A stretch of 64,000 bases of DNA. It comes from Gaiellasilicea sp963765705. GTDB taxonomy: Bacteria > Actinomycetota > Thermoleophilia > Gaiellales > Gaiellaceae. The stretch's first letter is position 1. Every line of letters starts with the position of its first letter. The stretch is taken from NCBI GenBank assembly GCA_963765705.1, contig CAVXXJ010000009.1, forward strand, positions 62,001 through 126,000, written 5' to 3'. Shown here in pieces: positions 1 to 7,655 of this stretch. The translations under genes were made by a program, and so were the position numbers. The notes beneath the pieces are model-generated. The model ran no database searches and was not told the origin of the DNA. It saw only the letters and a list, made by a program, of their open reading frames with translations.

Positions 1-363
1 ACCGCCGAGGAGCTGACGTCGTCGATGCAGCTCGAAGCCGCCCTGTCGGTCGCCCGCGAGCTCGCGCTCGAGGCGGTCGCGGACAAGGCCGGGATCGAGA
101 TCTCCGACGAAGAGGTGAAGGAGCTCGTGCGCGAACAGGCTGAATCCGCGGGCGAAGATGCCGACAAAGTGATCGAGGATCTGTGGAGCCACGGTCGGCA
201 CGAGGACCTGCGCGAGGACCTGCGCTTGCGCGCAGCACTCGACCGGGTCGCTGCCGAGGTGAAGCCGATCCCGATCGAGCAAGCCGAGGCGCGCGAAGCG
301 ATCTGGACACCCGACAAGGAAAAACCCGAAGCTGAGACGAAGTTGTGGACCCCCGGTAACTGA
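1..363 (+). CDS. tig: Trigger factor, C-terminal part (5' end outside window)
   Basis: The open frame runs from the first base of the window to TGA at 361-363, so about 120 C-terminal residues are visible. They are the helical, highly charged chaperone arm of trigger factor, with the segment ISDEEVKELVREQAESAG and the tail KLWTPGN. Trigger factor is the ribosome-bound chaperone and peptidyl-prolyl isomerase that meets nascent chains. Assignment rests on this C-terminal pattern plus the classical tig-clpP-clpX order, since the ribosome-binding and PPIase domains lie upstream of the window. clpP follows 24 bp downstream, so co-transcription is likely. Confidence 0.85.
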   Translation, partial: TAEELTSSMQLEAALSVARELALEAVADKAGIEISDEEVKELVREQAESAGEDADKVIEDLWSHGRHEDLREDLRLRAALDRVAAEVKPIPIEQAEAREAIWTPDKEKPEAETKLWTPGN

Positions 364-387
364 TCTGCCTGGAAGCAAGGAGCCTGA

Positions 388-972
388 ATGAGCCCGTTGA
401 TCCCGATGGTGATCGAGCAGACCTCGCGAGGCGAGCGCTCGTTCGACATCTACTCCCGCTTGCTGAACGAGCGGATCATCTTCCTCGGAACCCCCGTCGA
501 CGACCAGATCGCGAACTTGATCGTCGCGCAGCTGCTGCACCTCGAGTCGGAGGATCCGGACAAGGACATCTCGCTCTACATCAACTCACCGGGCGGCTCC
601 GTGTACGCCGGCCTCGCGATCTACGACACGATGCAGTTCGTCAAGCCGGACGTGCAGACGACGTGCATCGGGATCGCGATGAGCATGGGCGCGCTGCTGC
701 TCGGCGGCGGTGCGGCAGGGAAGCGATTCGCACTGCCGAATGCCAAGATTCTGATCCATCAGGTTTCGGGCGGCTTCCAAGGACAGGCGACCGACATCGA
801 GATTGCGGCCCGCGAGACGATCGCGCTGAAGCGACGGCTCGAGGAGATCATCGCGCACCACAGCGGGCAGGACATCGAGAAAGTCTCGAAGGACATGGAG
901 CGCGACTACTTCCTGACAGCGCAAGAAGCGGACGAGTACGGAATCATCGACAGAGTGATCACTCATCGCTAG
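388..972 (+). CDS. clpP: ATP-dependent Clp protease proteolytic subunit ClpP
   Basis: Serine peptidase that forms the tetradecameric barrel of the ClpXP and ClpAP/ClpC proteases in the cytoplasm. The 194-residue length is normal for ClpP. The catalytic triad is visible: Ser99 in GIAMSMGALLL, His124 in ILIHQVSGGFQGQ and Asp173 in ERDYFLTAQEA. The ATG at 388 is preceded by a good Shine-Dalgarno sequence (AAGGAG, 6 bp upstream). It sits between tig and clpX as in most bacteria and is probably co-transcribed with tig. Nothing is unusual in the frame. Confidence 0.97.
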   Translation: MSPLIPMVIEQTSRGERSFDIYSRLLNERIIFLGTPVDDQIANLIVAQLLHLESEDPDKDISLYINSPGGSVYAGLAIYDTMQFVKPDVQTTCIGIAMSMGALLLGGGAAGKRFALPNAKILIHQVSGGFQGQATDIEIAARETIALKRRLEEIIAHHSGQDIEKVSKDMERDYFLTAQEADEYGIIDRVITHR

Positions 973-1007
973 ACCGCTAGGTAGTAGCGGTTTCGCCGAA
1001 TCCGAGG

Positions 1008-1013
1008 TACAAA
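1008..1013 (+). promoter_or_regulatory. Candidate -10 element (TACAAA) for clpX, leaderless-type spacing
   Basis: TACAAA ends 6 nt before the clpX ATG at 1020, and no Shine-Dalgarno sequence lies between. This spacing predicts a transcript starting at or next to the start codon. No convincing -35 hexamer is seen. Inference from spacing only. Confidence 0.3.
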
Positions 1014-1019
1014 AAGACT

Positions 1020-2297
<1,278 letters not shown>

Positions 2298-2330
2298 TTG
2301 AGATTGCCCCGATTCGGGGACGGTCCTCAC

Positions 2331-3992
2331 GTGCCGAGAAATGCGAACACGGAGCGGCTGAATCGCCTCCGCGCCCTGACCGATCCAACGCTGGCGCACC
2401 TGGAGCTCGAGGAGCTGCTTGCGTCGCTCCTGATCAGGACCCGCGACCTGCTCGGCGTGCAGACGTGTGCGGTGCTGTTGCTCGACGAGGAGGCGAACGA
2501 GTTGGTGGCGCGGGCGGCGGTGGGGATCGAGGAGGAGGTGGAGCAGGGCGTGCGGATTCCGATGGGTCGGGGGTTCGCGGGCCGTGTCGCGGCGGAGCGG
2601 CGGCCGGTGATCCTGGACGACGTCGACCACGCCGATGTGCTCAACCCGATCTTGCGTGAGAAGGGGATCAAGTCGATGCTCGGTGTGCCGCTCCTCCTCG
2701 GCGGTGAGGCGATCGGCGTCCTCCACGTTGGTGTCCTGCGCCACCGGACCTTCACGGCCGAGGACACGGAGCTGCTCCAGCTCGCCGCAGACCGTGCCGC
2801 ACTTGCCATCGAACAGGCGCGCGCGCTCCAAGCAGAGCGGAAGGCGCGCACCCGGCTCGAGCACCTCCAGGCCATCACCGATGCAGCGCTCGCACATCTC
2901 AGCGTCGAACCGCTGCTGGCAGTCCTATTGCCCCGGATCAGATCGATTCTCGGTGCCGACACGTGTGCGGTGCTGTTGCTCGACGAGGAGGCGAACGAGT
3001 TGGTGGCGCGGGCGGCGGTGGGGATCGAGGAGGAGGTGGAGCAGGGCGTGCGGATTCCGATGGGTCGGGGGTTCGCGGGCCGTGTCGCGGCGGAGCGGCG
3101 GCCGGTGATCCTGGACGACGTCGACCACGCCGATGTGCTCAACCCGATCTTGCGTGAGAAGGGGATCAAGTCGATGCTCGGTGTGCCGCTCCTCCTCGGC
3201 GGTGAGGCGATCGGCGTCCTCCACGTTGGTGTCCTGCGCCACCGGACCTTCACGGCCGAGGACACGGAGCTGCTCCAGCTCGTCGCCGATCGTGTGGCTG
3301 TCGCGGTCGAGCGAACACGCCTCCACGACGAGACCCTCCTGCTCGATCAGCTCATGGCGAGCTTCGTCGCGATCGCATCCCACGAGCTGAGGACGCCGGC
3401 GGCCGCGGTCTACGGCGTCCTGACGACTCTGGCGGCCAGAGAAGGGCAGCTCTCCGCCGAAGTGCGCGCGCGGTTGCTGCAGGTGGGCGTCCAACAAGGG
3501 GAACGCCTGCGGCGGTTGCTCGAGGAGCTCCTCGACCTGTCGCGGCTCGACTCACGTGCGATCTCGGTCGACCCGAAGCCGATCGTGGTCCGTACCGTCC
3601 TCGACGAGATCATCCGTGCGGCGTTGCCGGAGTCACCAGAGCTGACGCTCGACGTGCCGGGTGACCTCGCGGCCGTCGCCGACCGGCGTGTTCTCGACCG
3701 CGTCGTCTCGAACCTGCTGATCAACGCAAGCCGCCACGGGCGGCCGCCGTACGTCGTCGTCGCAGAGCAGCGCGACCGGCATCTGCGGATCGCAGTGTGC
3801 GACGACGGGCCCGGCGTGCCGGAGGACTTGCGATCGCGACTCTTCGAACGCTTCACGCGAAGCGACGAAGGAACCGGCACGGGCCTCGGGTTGGCGATCT
3901 CCCGCGCCTACGCGCGCGCGCACGGAGGCGACTTGATCTACGACCCGCCCGCGACCGGTGCGCGGTTCGAGCTGATCCTGCCGCAGGGCTGA
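2331..3992 (+). CDS. Tandem-GAF sensor histidine kinase
   Basis: Predicted cytoplasmic sensor kinase of 553 residues with no membrane segment. Two GAF domains (core residues about 45-152 and 211-317) precede a HisKA dimerisation domain and an HATPase_c domain. The H-box is SHELRTPAAAVYG with phospho-acceptor His351; the N-box is SNLLINASRHG; the G boxes are DDGPGVPEDL and GTGLGLAIS. The central 107 residues of both GAF domains are identical at DNA level (see repeats). The GTG at 2331 gives MPRNANTERLNRL; an upstream in-frame TTG at 2298 touching the clpX stop is the alternative. No response regulator gene lies beside it. The ligand is unknown; GAF domains of this kind bind small molecules or sense redox state. 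Confidence 0.85.
   Translation: MPRNANTERLNRLRALTDPTLAHLELEELLASLLIRTRDLLGVQTCAVLLLDEEANELVARAAVGIEEEVEQGVRIPMGRGFAGRVAAERRPVILDDVDHADVLNPILREKGIKSMLGVPLLLGGEAIGVLHVGVLRHRTFTAEDTELLQLAADRAALAIEQARALQAERKARTRLEHLQAITDAALAHLSVEPLLAVLLPRIRSILGADTCAVLLLDEEANELVARAAVGIEEEVEQGVRIPMGRGFAGRVAAERRPVILDDVDHADVLNPILREKGIKSMLGVPLLLGGEAIGVLHVGVLRHRTFTAEDTELLQLVADRVAVAVERTRLHDETLLLDQLMASFVAIASHELRTPAAAVYGVLTTLAAREGQLSAEVRARLLQVGVQQGERLRRLLEELLDLSRLDSRAISVDPKPIVVRTVLDEIIRAALPESPELTLDVPGDLAAVADRRVLDRVVSNLLINASRHGRPPYVVVAEQRDRHLRIAVCDDGPGVPEDLRSRLFERFTRSDEGTGTGLGLAISRAYARAHGGDLIYDPPATGARFELILPQG
2463..2784 (+). repeat. 322-bp direct repeat, copy 1 (GAF1 core)
   Basis: Identical base for base to 2961-3282 on direct comparison, with a period of 498 bp (exactly 166 codons). 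The flanking sequence of the two GAF units has diverged, so only the domain core is identical. Confidence 0.97.
2961..3282 (+). repeat. 322-bp direct repeat, copy 2 (GAF2 core)
   Basis: Second perfect copy of 2463-2784. Both boundaries are abrupt: G/C differs just before the repeat and C/T just after it. That fits gene conversion between tandem domains, a recent duplication, or an assembly artefact. Confidence 0.97.
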
Positions 3993-4017
3993 TCCAGCTC
4001 AGGCGGGTCGGACCGAC

Positions 4018-4479
4018 TCAGGCGGTCTGCTTGAGCACTGCGTCCGGGCCGGGTAGCGCCCGCATGTCGCGCGCGCCGACCGCCTCGCCGCACTCGGGGC
4101 AGGCGAGGTGCGGCTGGACAGTCGCGCCGCAGCCCTTGTGCTGGAGCAGGATCGCCGTGTCGCCGCCGCCGTGGCGCGTGCCCCACTGCATCAGCGCCAC
4201 GAGCACGGGGTAGAGGTCGATCCCCTTCTCCGTCAGCACGTACTCGTGCCGGACGGGGCGCTCCTGGTAGGGGCGCCGCGTCAGGATCCCGTGGGCGACG
4301 AGCTTGTTCAGACGGTCGCTGAGGATGTTGCGCGCCACGCCGGTGTGCCGCTGGATCCGGTCGAACCGGCGCTCGCCGACGAACGCCTCGCGGAGGACGA
4401 GGACGGTGTGGCGGTCGCCGATCAGCTCGAGCGCGGCGGCGACCGAGCAGTTGTCGCGATCCCAGTCGGCGAGGCTCAT
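4018..4479 (-). CDS. HxlR-family winged-helix transcriptional regulator
   Basis: DNA-binding protein of 153 residues. The N-terminal part has the HxlR signature, including LELIGDRHTVLVLREAF, FDRIQRHTGVARNILSDRL and LVAHGILTRRPYQ followed by a wing with HEYVLTEKG. The C-terminus adds a four-Cys-like patch (GCGATVQPHLACPECGEAV) that could bind metal or act as a redox switch. The gene converges on the histidine kinase and is divergent from the thioesterase at 4563. Two matched palindromes lie in the shared upstream region, so local autoregulation and control of the thioesterase/GGT genes is likely but inferred. The start is ATG at 4479 with no clear Shine-Dalgarno sequence. Confidence 0.85.
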   Translation of the reverse strand: MSLADWDRDNCSVAAALELIGDRHTVLVLREAFVGERRFDRIQRHTGVARNILSDRLNKLVAHGILTRRPYQERPVRHEYVLTEKGIDLYPVLVALMQWGTRHGGGDTAILLQHKGCGATVQPHLACPECGEAVGARDMRALPGPDAVLKQTA

Positions 4480-4501
4480 TCAGCACAGGGTACAGGGATA
4501 G

Positions 4502-4516
4502 GTTGCATTTTGCAAC
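4502..4516. promoter_or_regulatory. Palindrome GTTGC-N5-GCAAC, candidate HxlR operator
   Basis: A 5-5-5 inverted repeat in the divergent region between the HxlR gene and the thioesterase. It overlaps the proposed -35 hexamer TTGCAT (4503-4508). A second repeat of the same form lies 32 bp downstream. Confidence 0.55.
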
Positions 4517-4531
4517 GCACTCCGGTAGAGT
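4503..4531 (+). promoter_or_regulatory. Candidate promoter TTGCAT-N17-TAGAGT
   Basis: The -35-like TTGCAT (4503-4508) and -10-like TAGAGT (4526-4531) are separated by 17 bp, upstream of the thioesterase ATG at 4563. Both flanking palindromes would cover the -35 region and the start of transcription. Assigned by eye. Confidence 0.45.
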
Positions 4532-4533
4532 CA

Positions 4534-4548
4534 GTAGCGAAGTGCTAC
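4534..4548. promoter_or_regulatory. Palindrome GTAGC-N5-GCTAC, candidate HxlR operator
   Basis: Second 5-5-5 inverted repeat with the same GTWGC-N5-GCWAC plan, immediately downstream of the proposed -10. Binding here would block transcription toward the thioesterase. Confidence 0.55.
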
Positions 4549-4562
4549 CGACTGGAGGGACG

Positions 4563-5084
4563 ATGACCCGTTCGCGCACCATCACCTGGAACGACCCCCT
4601 CGAGAGCGCCGCGTACGGCCACGGGCTGACGGGCCTCGAGTTCCTGCACCGCCAGACTTCCGGTCTCATCCCCGCCGCGCCCGTCGCCGACCTGATCGGC
4701 CTGCGCGGGACGTATGTGATGCCCGGCCGCGTCACGTTCGAGTACGAGCCGCGCGAGGAGCACTACAGCTCGCTCGGCGCTGTTCACGGCGGCATCGTCA
4801 CAGCCGTGCTCGACACGGCGATGTGCGCCGCTATGCAGTCGGTGCTCGACGCCGACGTGGGGCTCGCGACGGTCGAGCTGAGGTCGAGCTTCGTCCGTCC
4901 GGTGACGCTGTCGGCCGACGTCTTCCGCGTCGAGGGCACCGTCGTCCACTCCGGCTCCCGGCTGGCGACCGCGGAGGCCAGGCTCGTCGACCGCGCCGGC
5001 GTCCTCTACGCGACCGCGTCCTGCTCCGCGCTCGTGCTGGCAGACGAGCACAAGCGACCGGTCGCCGCGCGGATGGTCGCGTAG
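4563..5084 (+). CDS. PaaI-like acyl-CoA thioesterase (hotdog fold), paralogue 1
   Basis: Hotdog-fold thioesterase of 173 residues predicted to hydrolyse acyl- or aryl-CoA thioesters in the cytoplasm. The core GAVHGGIVTAVLDTAMCAA is the conserved helix with the HGG motif of PaaI-family enzymes, and the C-terminal strands (VELRSSFVRPVT, GSRLATAEARLV) match the fold. The ATG at 4563 has the Shine-Dalgarno sequence GGAGGG 4-5 bp upstream; the longer frame from 4503 would read through the promoter and operator palindromes. A second paralogue follows 9 bp downstream. Exact substrate not deducible. Confidence 0.85.
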   Translation: MTRSRTITWNDPLESAAYGHGLTGLEFLHRQTSGLIPAAPVADLIGLRGTYVMPGRVTFEYEPREEHYSSLGAVHGGIVTAVLDTAMCAAMQSVLDADVGLATVELRSSFVRPVTLSADVFRVEGTVVHSGSRLATAEARLVDRAGVLYATASCSALVLADEHKRPVAARMVA

Positions 5085-5093
5085 AGTCGAGTG

Positions 5094-5565
5094 ATGGCCA
5101 CCGACAGCACAGCGGATCCCCGCGAGGTCGCGGAGCGCGGGCTCGAGCTCTCCGGGCATGGAGTACATCGGCGCGATCATGGGCGCCGGAGTGCCGGCTC
5201 CACCGATCGCCGAGCTGATGGGCTTCCGTCTCGTCGAGGCCGAGCCCGGGCGGGCCGTGTTCGAGATGGAGCCCGGCCCGGAGCACTACAACCCGATCGG
5301 CTCCGTGCACGGCGGCATCGCGATGACGCTCCTCGATTCGGCGATGGGCTGCGCGGTCCACACGCTGCTCGAAGCGGGCGTCCGCTACGCCTCGCTCGAG
5401 GTGAAGACGAACTTCGTCCGCCCGATCACGGCGGACACCGGGCTGATCCGCTGCGAGGGAACGGTGCTCCACAAGGGCTCGCGGATCGCGACCGCGGAAG
5501 GGAAGATCACGGACGCCTCCGGCCGCTTGCTGGCGCACGGGACGACCACTTGCTTGATCATGTAA
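5094..5565 (+). CDS. PaaI-like acyl-CoA thioesterase, paralogue 2 (frame broken near 5157)
   Basis: Second hotdog thioesterase, with GSVHGGIAMTLLDSAMGC as the catalytic helix. The intact C-terminal frame begins at ATG 5158, but the family N-terminus is encoded just upstream in another frame: ATG 5094 gives MATDSTADPREVAERGLELSG. Removing one base at about 5157 (GGGcATG) joins the two as ...ELSGMEYIGAIMG, matching paralogue 1 (...GLTGLEFLHRQ). The inferred protein is 156 residues. I read the break as a one-base sequencing insertion; an alternative is a genuinely shorter protein from 5158. The gamma-glutamyltransferase gene starts 4 bp after the stop. Confidence 0.75.
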
Positions 5566-5569
5566 GGCA

Positions 5570-7243
5570 ATGAGCTTCACGACCCGCCCCGAGCTCCGCG
5601 GCACGTTCGGGATGGTCGGCTCCACGCACTGGCTCGGCACGGCAGCGGGGATGGCGGTGCTCGAGCGTGGCGGCAACGCGTTCGACGCGGCCGTTGCGAC
5701 CGGCTTCACGCTGCAGGTCGTCGAGCCGCACCTGAACGGTCCGGGCGGTGAAGTGCCGGCACTGTTCTGGCCCGTCTCCCGCGGCGAGCCGATCGCGCTC
5801 TGCGGCCAGGGCGTCACTCCGGCGGCCGCCACGATCGAGCGCTACCGCGAGCTCGGGCACGAGCTCGTCCCGGGCACCGGCGTCCTCGCCGCCTGCGTTC
5901 CCGGCGCATTCGGCGGCTGGCTGCTCCTGCTCGAGCAGTTCGGCACGTGGCGGCTCGAGGACGTGCTCGCGTTCGCGATCGGCTACGCGGAGGACGGTTT
6001 CCCGTTCGTCGCCGGGATCCGCGCCACGATCGAGCGCACCGAGGAGCTCCTGCGCACCTGGCCCGGCTCGGCCGAGCTCTACCTGCCTGCGCCCGAGGTC
6101 GGCGCGCTCTTCCGCAACCCCGCCCTCGCCGCGACCTACAAGCGGATCCTCGACGAGTCGCGCGGCGGCTCGCGCGAGGAGGAGATCGAGAAGGCCAGGC
6201 GCGCCTGGTACGAGGGCTTCGTCGCCGAGGAGATCGACGGCTTCGTCGCCGCCGAGGGCGGCCTGCTGACCGGGGACGACATGGCGCGCTGGCGCGCCTC
6301 GCTCGAGCCGGTCGCCTCGCTCGAGTACCGCGGTCTGACCGTCTGCAAGACGCTGCCGTGGGCCGCCGGGCCGGTCGGGCTGCAGCAGCTGGCACTGCTC
6401 GACGGCTTCGATCTCGCGGAGCTCTCGCCGGCAGAGCTCGTCCACGTCGTCACCGAGTGCGCCAAGCTCGCCTTCGCCGACCGCGACGCGCTCTACGGCG
6501 ACACGGAAGTGCCGCTGGAGACGCTCCTCTCGAAGGCCTACAACGACGAGCGCCGCGCGTTGGTCGGCGAGGAAGCCTCGTCGGACTACACGCCCGGGCT
6601 GGGCCGGCTGCCGAGCGTCGTCGGCGCTCCGGTAACTCCCGGCGCCGGCGAGCCGACCCGCGGCGACACCGTCCACTTCGACGTTGTTGACCGCTGGGGC
6701 AACATGCTCTCGGCGACGCCGAGCGGCGGCTGGCTGCACAGCTCGCCGGTGATCCCGGCCCTGGGGTGGCCGCTCGGCACCCGCGCGCAGATGTTCTGGC
6801 TCGAGGATGGGCTGCCGTCGTCGCTGCGGCCAGGCGTGCGCCCGCGCACGACGCTCAGCCCCGGGTTGGCCCTCCGCGATGGGCAGCCGTACCTGGCGTG
6901 GGGCACGCCGGGCGGCGACCAGCAGGAGCAGTGGGCGCTGCACGCCTTTCTGAACCACGTCGACCGGGGGATGAACCTGCAGGAAGCGATCGACGCCCCG
7001 GACTTCCACACCGACCACCTGATCTCGTCCTTTTACCCGCGCGGCTTCGCCGAGCGCTCCCTCACGGTCGAGGAGCGGTTCGGGGACGAGGTCGTCGCCG
7101 ACCTCCGCCGGCGCGGCCACGAGGTCGAGGTCTCGGCGCCGTGGTCGCTCGGCCGCGTCAGCGCCGTCGCACGCGAGCCCGACGGCCTGCTGAAGGCCGG
7201 TGCGAACCCGCGCGGGATGCAGGGCTACGCCGCCGGCCGCTAG
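5570..7243 (+). CDS. Gamma-glutamyltransferase-family protein (Ntn hydrolase)
   Basis: 557 residues of the gamma-glutamyltranspeptidase fold. The N-terminal part has GMAVLERGGNAFDAAVATGF. The probable autoprocessing nucleophile is the Thr in TRGDTVHFDVVDRWGNMLS, and PSGGW follows shortly after. The C-terminal PGVRPRTTLSPGL and WGTPGGDQQEQW fit the family. There is no signal peptide, so unlike classical periplasmic GGT it should be cytoplasmic; such variants include acylases and GGT-like enzymes of unclear substrate. It lies in a run with the two thioesterases (gap 4 bp) and is probably co-transcribed with them. Confidence 0.85.
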   Translation: MSFTTRPELRGTFGMVGSTHWLGTAAGMAVLERGGNAFDAAVATGFTLQVVEPHLNGPGGEVPALFWPVSRGEPIALCGQGVTPAAATIERYRELGHELVPGTGVLAACVPGAFGGWLLLLEQFGTWRLEDVLAFAIGYAEDGFPFVAGIRATIERTEELLRTWPGSAELYLPAPEVGALFRNPALAATYKRILDESRGGSREEEIEKARRAWYEGFVAEEIDGFVAAEGGLLTGDDMARWRASLEPVASLEYRGLTVCKTLPWAAGPVGLQQLALLDGFDLAELSPAELVHVVTECAKLAFADRDALYGDTEVPLETLLSKAYNDERRALVGEEASSDYTPGLGRLPSVVGAPVTPGAGEPTRGDTVHFDVVDRWGNMLSATPSGGWLHSSPVIPALGWPLGTRAQMFWLEDGLPSSLRPGVRPRTTLSPGLALRDGQPYLAWGTPGGDQQEQWALHAFLNHVDRGMNLQEAIDAPDFHTDHLISSFYPRGFAERSLTVEERFGDEVVADLRRRGHEVEVSAPWSLGRVSAVAREPDGLLKAGANPRGMQGYAAGR

Positions 7244-7246
7244 CAA

Positions 7247-7577
7247 GTGAGGAGCATCGCCGGCGTTGCCGCGACCGTCGGGATCTTCCTCGTGGGCTAT
7301 CTCCTGCTTGGGGACGAGCTCCACAGCTGGCGTGGAGCGTTGATCGCGCTGTTGCTGGTCTGGGGAGCCGTCGAAGTGATCGTCGCTCTGACGAGCCTTG
7401 CCCATGACGGTTCGGACCTGGCAGAGCGGCGTTCGTGGACTGTTGTCCTTCGGCGCCGTGCTGACCGGTCTTGTTCTCGCCCGCGACTGGCGATGGGTTG
7501 TCGTGGCCGGGCTCGTGATCGGACTCGCCGCGCTCCGCGGACGCTTCTTCCCTTCCGAGGAAGTCGAGGCTGAGTGA
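7247..7577 (+). CDS. Small four-helix membrane protein, frame apparently broken near 7400
   Basis: GTG 7247 encodes two hydrophobic segments (SIAGVAATVGIFLVGYLLLG and ALIALLLVWGAVEVIVALTS), after which the frame loses hydrophobic character. One frame over, 7404-7577 encodes two more (LLSFGAVLTGLVLA and WVVVAGLVIGLAAL) and ends FFPSEEVEAE. The total length is a multiple of three plus one, so a single inserted base would make one protein of about 109 residues with four membrane helices. The alternative is two overlapping genes, the second from ATG 7404. Function unknown; it follows the GGT gene by 3 bp. Confidence 0.5.
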
Positions 7578-7643
7578 CACACGGCCTCGACAGCGGCGAC
7601 AGCCGTCGCTACCCTGAGCCCATAGTCGCTGCCTGACCCCCGA

Positions 7644-7649
7644 TACGAT
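7644..7649 (+). promoter_or_regulatory. Candidate -10 element (TACGAT) for valS, leaderless-type spacing
   Basis: TACGAT ends 6 nt before the valS ATG (7656) and no Shine-Dalgarno sequence is present. This predicts a leaderless transcript. No T-box-like leader can fit in the 78-bp gap. Confidence 0.3.
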
Positions 7650-7655
7650 CGCGGC

